From NCBI GenBank assembly GCA_025201765.1, contig MU623737.1, forward strand, positions 1 to 12,422: DNA of 12,422 nt, in the 5' to 3' direction. Position numbers and translations under genes: made by a program. The notes below the pieces were generated by a model. It was not told where the DNA came from and did no database searches. It saw nothing but the letters and a program-made list of their open reading frames with translations. Source of the stretch: Daldinia sp. FL1419. Taxonomy: Eukaryota > Ascomycota > Sordariomycetes > Xylariales > Hypoxylaceae. Shown piece by piece: positions 1 through 8,364 of this stretch (positions within the stretch are counted from its first letter, which is position 1; every line of letters starts with the position of its first letter).

Positions 1-660
1 TTTTAATATATTTTGTTTATATTTTGTAATTTTATAATATAATATTATTTTATTTATTATATTTATAATTTAATATTACCTTAAAAAATTTATTTTATTT
101 TATATATATATTATATTAAATAAAAAGTTTTTATATATTTATAAATATTCTATTATTTTTTTAATTTTATTTTATTATTAAATTTCTTTTAATATTTTAA
201 TCTTTTTATTATGAATTATTATAATATTTTAATATTATATTATATTAAAATTATAATTTTAATATAATTATATATAATAAAAATAATTTATTTATTAAGG
301 ATAAAGAATTATATAAGGAATGTAATTATACCTTTCCAATATAATTTTAAGAATTAATTATTAAAATTTTATTATAATTTTTTTAAAGGTTTTAAATCTT
401 TAAGAAATTTATTAAGGAATTATTAATAATATTTAATAATTATTTTTATTATATTTAATCCCTTACTTATTAAATCTACAATTTTTATATATTCTAATGG
501 TCCTAGGAGGACTATTTGTTTCAATATTACTATTGTTGTAATTATTCTGTAATATAACCCCTTTCTATATCTGTTCTATTAATGTTTATTAATTATAATA
601 TAAGGTTTATAAGGGAATTAGTTCTGGAGGGAGGTGCAGATGTGTTGCCTTATTCCTGGC
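1..660 (+). repeat. R1 repeat, left copy (RIP-degraded, cut by window edge)
   Basis: This AT-rich stretch aligns along its whole length with 8911-9590 in the same orientation, and about its first 300 bases align with the reverse complement of 6866-7180. Shared landmarks include a stretch reading ATATTTAATCCCTTA and another reading TTAATTATAATATAAG. This copy has kept many G residues (for example around 510-520 and 620-640) but has few C, the pattern left when C-to-T mutation acts mainly on the plus strand. Homology to the right copy stops at about 660, where repeat M begins, so the element is truncated there. No open frame survives. The element class is unknown; a retroelement part is possible but unproven. 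Confidence 0.8.
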
Positions 661-663
661 AAA

Positions 664-905
664 TATAAATATTATAATATATTAAAAGTTTTTTTATGTT
701 AAAAGTTAATTATGTTTATTAAAAAATAAATTTTAATAAAAATATAAAATAAAATTAAAATTATTATAATATAATTTAATTAGATGAATAATAAGTAGGT
801 TTTTTTAAAATATAATTGTTACCCGAAATAAATACTAAAAGATGGACCAGATACCTGTAATATAATTTAAGTAAATGGGAGTACTAATAAATAATAATAA
901 TAATA
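664..905 (+). repeat. M repeat, copy A (5'-truncated)
   Basis: This segment aligns with the last 245 bases or so of the M copies at 5483-5822 and 7386-7723. The shared core around 836-880 reads TAAAAGATGGACCAGATACC and is followed by a GTAAAT-GGG-GTACTAATAAATAATAA end. Like the other copies it finishes in a TAAA/TAA microsatellite-like tail. It abuts the truncated end of R1 at about 660, so one element interrupted or recombined with the other. No coding sequence is visible. Confidence 0.75.
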
Positions 906-1060
906 TAATTACCTTATATCTTTTATTTTATTTAATCTTTGGTTTATTATGGATCAATTAAAATATAAGGTATATCTTACAGGAACTATTAGAGCTCTTA
1001 TTTAATAGGATTTTATCCTAATAAAAGATCTTATTTAAAAATTTAAGGATTATATCAGCC
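906..1060. other. AT-rich junction into the gene island, with a small palindrome
   Basis: No gene is visible. Positions 1006-1020 form a perfect hairpin (TAGGAT, TTT loop, ATCCTA) inside a longer imperfect palindrome of about 20-bp arms, roughly 990-1037, running from AGAGCTCTTATT to AATAAAAGATCT. Base composition shifts from RIP-like to ordinary just after this point, at about 1060-1090. Confidence 0.5.
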
Positions 1061-1148
1061 TTAAGGTGACCTCTAATAACATATTACACATTTAAGGGTG
1101 CGGTAAAAACAAATCCAGAATTTCGGCAGCAACGAAAACCGGAAGCGG

Positions 1149-1158
1149 TTTAGCCAAT
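1149..1158. promoter_or_regulatory. CCAAT box overlapping an XlnR-type motif
   Basis: TTTAGCCAAT spans these bases. Plus-strand CCAAT (1154-1158) matches the binding site of the fungal HAP/CBF complex. The minus strand reads GGCTAAA (1155-1149), which matches the known XlnR/Xyr1 consensus GGCTAA/R used by many polysaccharide-degradation genes. The motifs lie about 350 bp upstream of the GH92 start codon. Both are short and could occur by chance; function is inferred from position and from the CreA-type cluster beside them. Confidence 0.4.
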
Positions 1159-1187
1159 AAATCCAAATGAGAGGAGTTTGGGGTACT

Positions 1188-1227
1188 GCGGGGAATGTTA
1201 TGTGGTCATCTGGGGTATCATCTGGGG
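1188..1227 (+). promoter_or_regulatory. Cluster of three CreA-type sites with a tandem 12-bp duplication
   Basis: Three matches to the CreA/Cre1 carbon-repressor consensus SYGGRG lie on the same strand within 40 bp: GCGGGG at 1188-1193, and CTGGGG at 1210-1215 and 1222-1227. The last two sit in a perfect tandem duplication of the 12-mer CATCTGGGGTAT (1207-1218 and 1219-1230). Paired, close CreA sites are known to be the functional arrangement in Aspergillus. The cluster is about 280-320 bp upstream of the GH92 start, which suggests glucose repression of that gene. The motif match is seen directly; the regulation is inferred. Confidence 0.5.
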
Positions 1228-1360
1228 TATCATGGTTCAGGAATTGATTGATATTGGATGCTGAATGAAGAGAGCTTACAGCTTGCATGAGTACCGTCAT
1301 AGGATCAAAGGGAGCTACCCGAACAAAGGGCCTCTATAGAATTATATATGTGCTGACCGT

Positions 1361-1369
1361 TATATAAAT
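1361..1369 (+). promoter_or_regulatory. TATA box of the GH92 gene
   Basis: TATATAAAT matches the TATAWAW consensus and lies about 135 bp upstream of the first ATG, in a region of ordinary base composition. This would place transcription start at roughly 1395-1420 and give a 5' leader of around 90-110 nt. No transcript evidence is available here. Confidence 0.55.
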
Positions 1370-1504
1370 TAGAGCCCCCTGCGTAATAGTTCCGTTAACA
1401 TTTTCCCTGCTAAACCCAAGTCGTAACAGACCTTACTATAGCATCAAGATCTATGTTACTTATTTTCGTATAACATTTCCATTACGCCTATCGAAACGTA
1501 CTCG

Positions 1505-4276
1505 ATGGAGATGAAATTCCCCTGGGGTTTTGTTACGCTTATTCCGGTATTTACCACTAAGCTCTTCGCCGTTGATGCGGTAGAAGACAGGACACAGCAT
1601 GTAAACCCCTTTATTGGCACTGAGGGCCCAGTCCCAGGTACGTCATATAACGCTGGAAATGTATTCCCTGGAGCGAGTCTACCCTTTGGGGCAGTTAAAG
1701 TCGGGATTGATACCGCCGAGTACGTGTTCATGCCCCATAAATGGAACTACGTAAATAACGCCTTGCTAATTATTTACCACATTAGGTGGAATGTTTCATG
1801 TGAGTTTCCTTCCGAAGGTGATATCTAGGAAATATAACTATGACGAGAGAGGGAAAATAAATCCAGATTTGAATTACACCCTCGGTCATTCTTACGCCAC
1901 GATTCGTTGACCGTTTACTTTTTCCAGTTACCGCGAATGGCGGCTATACTCCAGATTCGAACGTCACTGCCATTACGATGTTGCACGAGAGCGGCACAGG
2001 CGGAGCACCAACCTACGGGCTCATACCACAAATGCCACTTACAAGTCTAGATGGTGTTAGTTTACTAGATAACCTAACCTACATGCAACCTAGGGTTGGT
2101 CCAGACGTGGCTGGAGTCGGATACTATAAGACTCAGCTACAGAACGGCGTCACTGCTGAGATGAGCGCTGCTATGCATGCTGGAATAATTAAATACACAT
2201 ATCCTAAAAGTTCGGATGGTCGTTATATTCTAGTAGACGTTAGCCATTATCTACCGAGCACCGGAGATAAGGGGCAGTTCTACAGTAACGGCAAAATAGA
2301 TCGTAGCCTCGACGGGGCTTCTTACTCAGGTTACGGTGTATATCGAGGGGGCTGGTCATCGGGTAAGTCACTGCAAACCGTTTATAATTTATATATTAAT
2401 AGTCACCAGGTGGTGACTACAGAGTGTATTTTTGCGGTATATTTGATTCTGTGCCATTGCGGTCTCAACTATTCTCAGGGAAGGCAACAGATCCATATTG
2501 GCCGAGAACAAAAAATGCCGCAGCTACCTTTACCAATGACACCAGCATCGACGGGGGAATCGTGGGATACCAATACGCAGATCGGGTTGGGGCTTTATTC
2601 GAGTTCCCCCCAAATATCACAACTGTCAATTCCAAGGTTGGCGTGTCTTGGGTTTCGACAGACAAGGCGTGTCAATTTCTTGACGAGATTCCACATTGGA
2701 GCTTGGAAAAGGTTCGAGACGCTGCCAAAGAGAAGTGGAACTCGGACGTATTCTCAAAAATAGAAGTCGCATCGACAAACCACACCCAGTTAGAAATGTT
2801 TTACACAGCCATGTATCACGCCCACCTACTCCCCTCAAATAGGACAGGAGATAATCCATACTGGGAATCAGATGAACCCTATTACGATGATTTCTATACC
2901 ATCTGGGATACGTTTAGATGCCTGCATTCTCTCTTCGTGCTCATTCAACCCCAGACGCAGATTGAGATTGTCAGGGCTCTGATAGACATTTGGCGTTTCG
3001 AAGGATTTATGCCGGACGGGCGAAGCCACAACTTTAATGGACGAGTACAGGGCGGTTCTAATGCCGACAATGTGCTGGCCGATTCTTACGTGAAGGGTCT
3101 CCGAGGTGGAATCAATTGGAAAGATGGTTATGCAGCCATGAAGACTGACGCAGAGGACTTGCCCTACAATAATTTCGACCCAGAGGACCTGACTGGGAGT
3201 ACAAAGGAAGGCCGGGGTGCTCTTCGGGACTGGAGGCAATTCGGCTATGTGACGCCGAATTACGGTCGGTCGCTGAGCAAGACCGTTGAATACTCATTGA
3301 ATGACTTCTCGCTGTATCAAGTCGCTAAGGGAGAAGCACCGGATGAGGCTGGGAGATATCTTAACACCTCCGCGTAGGTTACTACTATCATTAAGTAAGG
3401 TTAGTCAAAGTCACTAACTTGGTGAATAGGGGTTGGCAGAGAACGTGGGCCTCCGAAGTAGCCTCATTGAATTTCACCGGGTTCCTAGCGCCAACGTGGC
3501 CGAATGGTAGCTATCAGGAGTATGACCCAATATCTTGCGGCTTCTGCGAATGGAGTAGTATAACCTACGAGGGCGTTCCGTAAGTGATATCCCTCGTCCT
3601 TCAACAAAGGCCATATATATACTAATATTGTTCAAGGTGGGAGTACTCCTGGACCGTCCCGTTTGATATGGAATCGCTAATATCTCGAATGGGAGGCCAG
3701 CAAAAGGCGGAATTGAGGCTAGACACTATGTTCATACCAGGTCTTGCAGGATCCGATGTAGGTGGGAATGGTGCGGGCACAACTATCTACAACCCAGGCA
3801 ATGAGCCCAGCTTCATGACTCCATTTCTGTACAACTATTTCCAAAAACGACAGCATAAATCGGTTCAACGATCACGAGAGGTTATCGACCAATTCTACAA
3901 CACGGGACGCTCAGGGATCCCAGGAAACGATGATGCTGGTGCAATGAGTAGTTGGCTTATCTGGAACTTTATCGGTCTTTACCCCGTCGTCACGCAGCCG
4001 ATATATCTGATCCTTTCCCCACGGTTCGAAAATATTACTGTAAGTGTTGGGGACTCTGGGGCTGTCTTAAGCATCAGGGCTACAGGGCTAGATGAGGGAG
4101 CTTATATACAGAGTTTGAAGGTCAACGGACAGACGTGGAGCCAAAGTTGGGTTAACCACAACGATATTGTCCGCCCTAATGGAGAGGATAGCATGCTAGA
4201 ATTTGAGCTTGGGGTAAGTAGGACTGCATGGGATCTTGGCGATGTGCCTCCCAGTCCTGGTCATTACAGGATTTGA
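1505..4276 (+). CDS. Glycoside hydrolase family 92 protein (alpha-mannosidase family), secreted, six exons
   Basis: Inferred exons are 1505-1719, 1786-1799, 1928-2362, 2410-3373, 3430-3579 and 3637-4276. They total 2418 nt (805 codons plus stop), with all phases matching. GH92 enzymes are Ca2+-dependent inverting exo-alpha-mannosidases that trim alpha-mannosides of N-glycans or mannoproteins. Family motifs in order: VNPFIGTEG (33-41), GNVFPGASLPFG (51-62), GYTPDSNVTAI then HESGTGGAP (about 82-102), VYFCGIFD (227-234), NPYWESDEP (about 370-378), WDTFR (387-391), GGSNADNVLADSY (436-448), YEGVPWEY (589-596) and GNDDAGAMS (689-697). By homology, Glu590 is the likely general acid, and the Asp pair at 691-692 lies in the conserved catalytic-base motif; both roles come from known GH92 structures. 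The N-terminus has a hydrophobic stretch (about 5-22) that may be a signal peptide, although Lys19 weakens it. About ten N-glycosylation sequons fit secretion. Met3 (1511) has a better start context than Met1. Length is normal for fungal GH92 and no frame is broken. Exact linkage specificity cannot be read. Confidence 0.93.
1786..1799 (+). other. 14-nt microexon (exon 2) of the GH92 gene
   Basis: Exon 1 ends at 1719 before a GTACGT donor, and intron 1 (1720-1785, 66 nt) has CTAAT at 1767-1771 and ends in TAG. The 14 bases that follow precede a GTGAGT donor at 1800. Intron 2 (1800-1927, 128 nt) ends in a pyrimidine-rich TTTTTCCAG. Joining these gives the residues GIDTAEWNVSFTANGGYTP, matching the usual fungal GH92 sequence at this spot. 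Skipping the microexon shifts the frame, because 14 is not a multiple of three. Reading through gives a stop at 1829. Confidence 0.8.
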
Positions 4277-4569
4277 TTAGGGCTATGCGTATTAGGATAT
4301 ACTTAGAAGTCATCTCACTCGAAACATAATGACCAGGTCAAGACGTTAAATTTTGCGCGACAGGTCCTAATATGTATGAAGGCAGCATCTTCCACACCCC
4401 CCGGCGCAGAGGAATGTCTAGATACCCCAAAGGGAATCCAATGAACGGCAGATTTAAATGAGCGAAAACAGTAGAGGTATGCACCCATCCCCCCGTGGCG
4501 TAAAAAAGGGTACACAAATTTAACACATGAACTCAGGAACAGGATGAACCATAATCCATTTCTACCCCC
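4277..4569. other. Intergenic region between convergent genes
   Basis: Ordinary base composition, with no convincing gene. It must hold the 3' untranslated regions and polyadenylation signals of both neighbours, which end facing each other. I see no canonical AATAAA. Two overlapping minus-strand open frames here (4315-4526) have no recognisable protein character. Confidence 0.6.
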
Positions 4570-5122
4570 TCAACGAGACGGAAGCATTTTACGAGGAGCT
4601 GGACCGCCCTTCTTCTGACCCTCAGGCTTCACCTGTTTGTAAACCCCGTCTGTTTTGGCTGCAGCGGATTGGATTTCGAAGAAGCCCAAGGTACCAACAT
4701 ATAACGCGGTAAGCAGAGATTGAGCTGAGTGGAATGTGACTCTAACGGTCTCAACTTTATTATCTTTGAATTCGCCTAGGATCACTGTTTTATCCTTGGC
4801 GGACCGTTCGTCTAAAACCGCAAAGTAAGTCGCACCTTTCAATTGAAGTGATATCTCGTTGACCGACTGGCCTATAAATGGGGAGGAGAAGGGCTGTAAT
4901 GGTGGTTTTGACGCTTTGGTGGATAGCTGATTGACCGATGTCATAACTGTAAGGCTGAAGTCGCTATTTGGAGTCAAGTCATTGCTTCCAGTAAGAGCTT
5001 CATAAAGGAGTGTTTCTAGAACCTGGTTATTGGAAGATTATTAATAGGAGTAACTTTGAAATAGAGGGAAAGCTTACTGGGACTGGTATATTAGCAATAC
5101 AATATACCGGGTAAGTGAACAT
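4570..5122 (-). CDS. Unrecognised 165-aa protein, two exons
   Basis: Read on the minus strand, exon 1 is 5122-5078 (15 codons from ATG) and exon 2 is 5022-4570, ending in TGA. The 55-nt intron (5077-5023) has a GTAAGC donor and an AATAACCAG acceptor, and joins in phase 0. An in-frame TAA lies three codons before the ATG. The protein begins MFTYPVYCIANIPVP and continues VLETLLYEALTGSND; the middle alternates charged and hydrophobic residues. A hydrophobic run LLTALYVGTLGFFEI lies near residue 125. The tail is basic and Gly/Pro-rich (KPEGQKKGGPAPRK). It has one Cys, no clear signal peptide and no motif I recognise. Normal composition, splicing and amino-acid mix argue that it is real. It may also be the surviving 3' part of a longer gene at the island edge. 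An alternative donor after MFTYP is also in phase. Confidence 0.6.
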
Positions 5123-5280
5123 GATTAATTATAAATAATATTTAATATGAAAATTTGGTTGTTATTATTGGCAGGAAGGAACTCTATAGCACCTACCTGG
5201 CTTATTATGTAATTAGAGTATGTACTAGGGCTAAACCTAAATCCCCACTTAGAGTGGATTAATCTATAAGTTTTTTGATT
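5123..5280 (-). promoter_or_regulatory. Upstream region of the 165-aa gene with a CCAAT box
   Basis: The minus strand carries CCAAT at 5171-5167, about 45 nt before the ATG, followed by an AT-rich TATTTATAATT stretch close to the start. That is near for a CCAAT box, so a short leader or a missing upstream exon are both possible. Composition becomes RIP-like from about 5270 onward. A GGCTAAA match also lies at about 5229 on the plus strand. Confidence 0.35.
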
Positions 5281-5482
5281 TTTAAATAATTTATTTATTT
5301 ATTAAATATAATAATATATTATAATTTATTAATTCTTTTATAATAATATTTTATTTAAAAATAAAAATTTTAATAATTATAATAATTATTATATAATATT
5401 TTTAATATTATTTAATATAAGATTGGATTTTAATAAAATTAGAATAATTAATATAAATTAAATTATATCTTTCTTTATAATG
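5281..5482. other. AT-rich DNA, no gene
   Basis: Almost only A and T, with TTTATTTATTTATTAAA-type tracts. Every frame is blocked by stops. It separates the gene island from the first complete M repeat. Confidence 0.6.
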
Positions 5483-5822
5483 CAATAACGCTTTTATTAT
5501 TTATTAAAGAAAATAATAAAGCCATCTTGGATTTTATTATTGCCCCATATTTGAACTATTGTCATATTATTTTATAAAATTCAAATATTATAATATATAA
5601 AATATTTTTCTATATTAAAATTTAATTATTTTTATTAAAAGGTAAATTTTAATAAAAATATAAAATAAAATTAAAATTATAATAATATAATTTAATTAGA
5701 TAAGTATTGGGTAGGTTTTTTCCGGAATATAGTTCTTACTTAGAACAAATATTAAAAGATGGATCAGATACTTGTAATATATTTTAAGTAAATTAGGGTA
5801 GTAATAAATAAATAAATAAATT
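5483..5822 (+). repeat. M repeat, copy B (near complete)
   Basis: This copy aligns end to end with 7386-7723 and with the reverse complement of 8365-8702. Landmarks in order are AATACTTTTATTATT-like DNA, AGAAAATAATAAAGCCATCT (5508-5527), GTAGGTTTTTTCCGGAATAT (5711-5730), AAAAGATGGATCAGATAC (5753-5770) and a GTAGTAATAAATAAATAAAT tail (5799-5818). It keeps a CCGG near 5722, so it is one of the less mutated copies. There is no open frame and no tRNA-like promoter that I can see. A short non-autonomous element is likely; SINE-like or MITE-like are both open. Confidence 0.8.
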
Positions 5823-6734
5823 ATACTTAAAATTTAAATAATATAAGAAAATGGTAGAAAAAATTGAAATAAGTTTTAATATTAATATAATTTAATAAAA
5901 TAATAAAAATAAATTTATTAAAAATTTTATATAATAAAAAATAATTTAAATAAAATGGTTAATTATTAAGTCAAAATTGAAAAAGAACTTAAAAAAATAA
6001 AAAAATTATGAATATTAATTTGTAATATATTTAATATTTCTTTTTTAAAAATGACTTATTTATATTACTTTTAATTTTATTATTAATGGAATAGGTTAAT
6101 AAGATATTTTTTTTATAAAAATAATAAATATTAATTATTATATAAATTAAAATAATTAAATTTAATTAATTAATTATTATAATTAATATTTTATTTAATA
6201 AATAAAAAAATTAATAAAATGGCAATTAAATTTATAATATTAATAAAATAAAAAATTCTTTTTAAATTTTTAATAAAATACCATATAAAAAGAAAAATTA
6301 AATTAAAAAAAATAAATTTAAAAGGTTATTTTTAATAATTTTATTATAATAAATAATAATATTAATTTATTAAATTTATTACATTTATTGGATAAATTAG
6401 ATAGAAATGGGTATAGGTTATTAAATAATAATTTAAAATTGGAAAATAATAAAACCTTAATTTTTAATAATTTAATTTTATTGTTTTTAAAGAAAAAAGA
6501 AGTAAAAAGATGAAAAAAGATTTATAATTAAAATAATAATTTTTTAAATTAATTAATATAAAAATTATATTAAAATAAAAGAAATTTGATTTTTTATTAA
6601 ATAAAAATAATTATTTAAAAGATTAATTAAATTAATTAATATATAAAGAAATATTTATATTATTATTTAAAGAAATTAATTATATTAATAAATAAAATTA
6701 ATTATAATAAATAAATTATAAATAATATTTATTA
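5823..6734. other. AT-rich spacer between facing M copies B and D
   Basis: About 910 bp of very AT-rich DNA in which G clearly outnumbers C on the plus strand, the mark of plus-strand C-to-T decay. All frames are closed. With M in opposite orientations on either side it could be the interior of a foldback-like element, but I found no coding remnant to support that. Confidence 0.5.
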
Positions 6735-6865
6735 TTTATTTATTTATTACTACTCCAATTTACCTAGAATATATTATAGGTATTTAGTCCATCCTTTAAT
6801 ATTTATTCTAAATAAAAACCATATTTTGGAAAAAACTTATTTATTATTTATATAATTAAATTATA
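6735..6865 (-). repeat. M repeat, copy D (truncated, inverted)
   Basis: Starting from TTTATTTATTTATTACTACT, this is the reverse complement of the last 125 bases or so of copy B, including a version of the GATGGACCAGATACC core (about 6780-6800). It stops at about 6865, where R1 begins. Copies B and D face each other across about 910 bp. Confidence 0.75.
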
Positions 6866-7385
6866 GTTGTCTTCATGATGTGTAGCTGCACCGGGATTGT
6901 AGTCCTGGTGCAATACGATATTAAAGTATTGTATTAGGTCCAGGACGTTGTAATAATCTTTAATAAAGGGACTAAAACATTTAAGGAGGGTTAGTAATAG
7001 GATGAAATTGGAGAGATAATAGAATATTTATAAATATATAAACTTTTTTTTATTTAATGTAATATATATATAAAAGTAAAGTGGATTTTTTGAAATAATA
7101 TTAGATTATAAATGTAATAAATATAATGATATTATATTATAATATTGTAAAGTATAAATAAGATATATAAAGAAGATTGAAATTAATTAGAAAAGGTTAT
7201 AAATTAATAATATTATTTTAAACCATTTTGGAAAATAAATAAAATATTATGGTATTAAAAAGAAGATTGTAAAAATAAGAATGAATAATAGCTTTTTATA
7301 AAAATATAAAATTATTTATATATATTTATATTTTATATAAATTATATATATCCTAACCTTCCCCTAAAATAACCTTTTTACAATA
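6866..7385 (-). repeat. R1 repeat, middle copy (inverted, partly RIP-spared)
   Basis: Its reverse complement aligns with 8703-9217, and its 6866-7180 part also aligns with 1-300. Landmarks are GAGGGTTAGTAATAGGATGA (6986-7005) against TATTACTAACCCTCCTT (about 9084-9100), and the block at 7300-7385 against 8703-8790. The first 130 bases or so (6866-7000) have much higher GC than any other copy and probably show the element close to its original sequence. It is joined directly to M copy C. Confidence 0.8.
6888..6931. other. Two consecutive hairpins in the RIP-spared R1 segment
   Basis: Stem 1 pairs GCACCGGGA (6888-6896) with TCCTGGTGC (6903-6911) around a 6-nt loop; one position pairs only as G-T. 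Stem 2 pairs CAATAC (6911-6916) with GTATTG (6926-6931) around a 9-nt loop. The arms are visible in the sequence. Whether they matter to the element, for example as RNA structure or a binding site, is unknown. Confidence 0.5.
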
Positions 7386-7723
7386 CAACAATACTTTTAT
7401 TATTTATAAAGAAAATAATAAAGCCATCTTAAACCTCACTATTATTTCACATTTAAATTATTACCATATTACTTTATAAAATTCAGATATTATAATATAT
7501 AAAATATCTTTTTATATTAAGGTTTAATTATTTTTATTAAAAAATAAATTTTAATAAGAATATAAAATAAAACCAAAATTATAATAATATAATTTATTTA
7601 AATAGGCAATAAGTAGGTTTTTTCCAGAATATGGTTCTTACCCAGAATATATATTAAAAGATGGATTAGATACCTGTAATATATTCTAGGTAAATCGGGG
7701 TAGTAATAAATAAATAAATAATT
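7386..7723 (+). repeat. M repeat, copy C (near complete)
   Basis: Full-length direct copy of 5483-5822. It has the GAAAATAATAAAGCCATCTT landmark (7410-7429), a TTTTTTCCAGAATATGGTTC block (7618-7637), GATGGATTAGATACCTG (7661-7677) and a GGGGTAGTAATAAATAAATA tail (7697-7716). It also forms the inner part of the left arm of the large inverted repeat. Confidence 0.8.
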
Positions 7724-7890
7724 AAATTATATTATTATAATTTTAATTTTACTTTATATTTTTATTGAAATTTACCTTTTAATAAATATAATTAAATTTT
7801 AATATAGAGAAATATTTAATATATTATAATATTTAAATTTTATAAAATAATATGGTAATAATTTAAATATAAAATAAAATTTTAATATTC
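7724..7890 (-). repeat. M repeat, copy F (fragment, inverted)
   Basis: It matches the minus-strand M sequence seen in 8483-8640, sharing AAATTATATTATTATAATTT, then TTTACCTTTTAATAAA and AATTTTATAAAATAATAT. It lacks the TAAA-tail third of M and is joined tail-side to copy C, so C and F make a close, partial palindrome. Homology fades at about 7890. Confidence 0.65.
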
Positions 7891-8364
7891 TTATAAAGAC
7901 TTTTCAGTTTTTTAATTATCTTTTTATAAAACCTTTATAAAAAGCCATATAATTTAATTTATTAGAAATTTAATATTGTAATAAGCAATAGAAAGGCATT
8001 ATATCATATGCGTAATAATAACACCATTAAAAAGAGATGAAAGGGATGATATATAGATGGTAAATAGTTAAATCCGCAACCTAAACAAACCCACTTTAGA
8101 GACTACTACTGTAAAAAAAAAGAAAAAGAAAATAGAAACAAAAACCAAATTTAATAAAATAAATATAATTATAATATTAATTAATAAATTAATAAAAATA
8201 ATTAAATTTAAAATTAATAATTTAATAAAAGAAATAAAAATAAAGATTAAAAAAATAATGAATATATAAAAAACGCATATTAATACCACAATACCCATAA
8301 AATAAAAACAATAACAAAACAACATCCCCAAATTAAATAAAATAAAAGAATTAATTATTATTTT
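7891..8364. other. Spacer of the large inverted repeat, no gene
   Basis: It contains a mixed-composition patch (about 7985-8110) and an A-rich tract (8110-8330). The long minus-strand frame at 8068-8331 would encode little but Ile, Phe and Leu and is a by-product of A-rich DNA. The patch at 7985-8110 does not match the other repeats that I could align by eye. Confidence 0.5.

Noticed and set aside
1073..1300. Minus-strand 75-codon frame containing a TPDD repeat
   Set aside because: The repeat is simply the 12-bp promoter duplication read as protein; there is no domain, and the location is the GH92 upstream region.
1751..1785. Alternative 35-nt intron with GTAAAT donor at 1751
   Set aside because: Too short for a typical fungal intron, and the phase does not lead into the WNVS segment.
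1720..1828. Reading the first GH92 exon through to the stop at 1829 as a 107-aa protein
   Set aside because: The residues after GIDTAE are unlike GH92, and the spliced model restores the family sequence with good splice sites.
2465..3297. Several minus-strand frames inside the GH92 gene
   Set aside because: Antisense shadows of a well-supported coding exon.
4315..4526. Two overlapping minus-strand frames between the convergent genes
   Set aside because: Short, mutually overlapping, no protein-like pattern; lies in likely 3' untranslated sequence.
6880..6935. A tRNA gene or SINE polymerase III promoter, suggested by stem-like sequence reading TCCCGGTGC on the minus strand
   Set aside because: The stem is 9 bp with a 6-nt loop, there is no full cloverleaf, and box B does not match.
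8068..8331. 87-codon minus-strand frame resembling a membrane protein
   Set aside because: Almost entirely Ile, Phe and Leu from A-rich DNA; low complexity, no start context or homology pattern.
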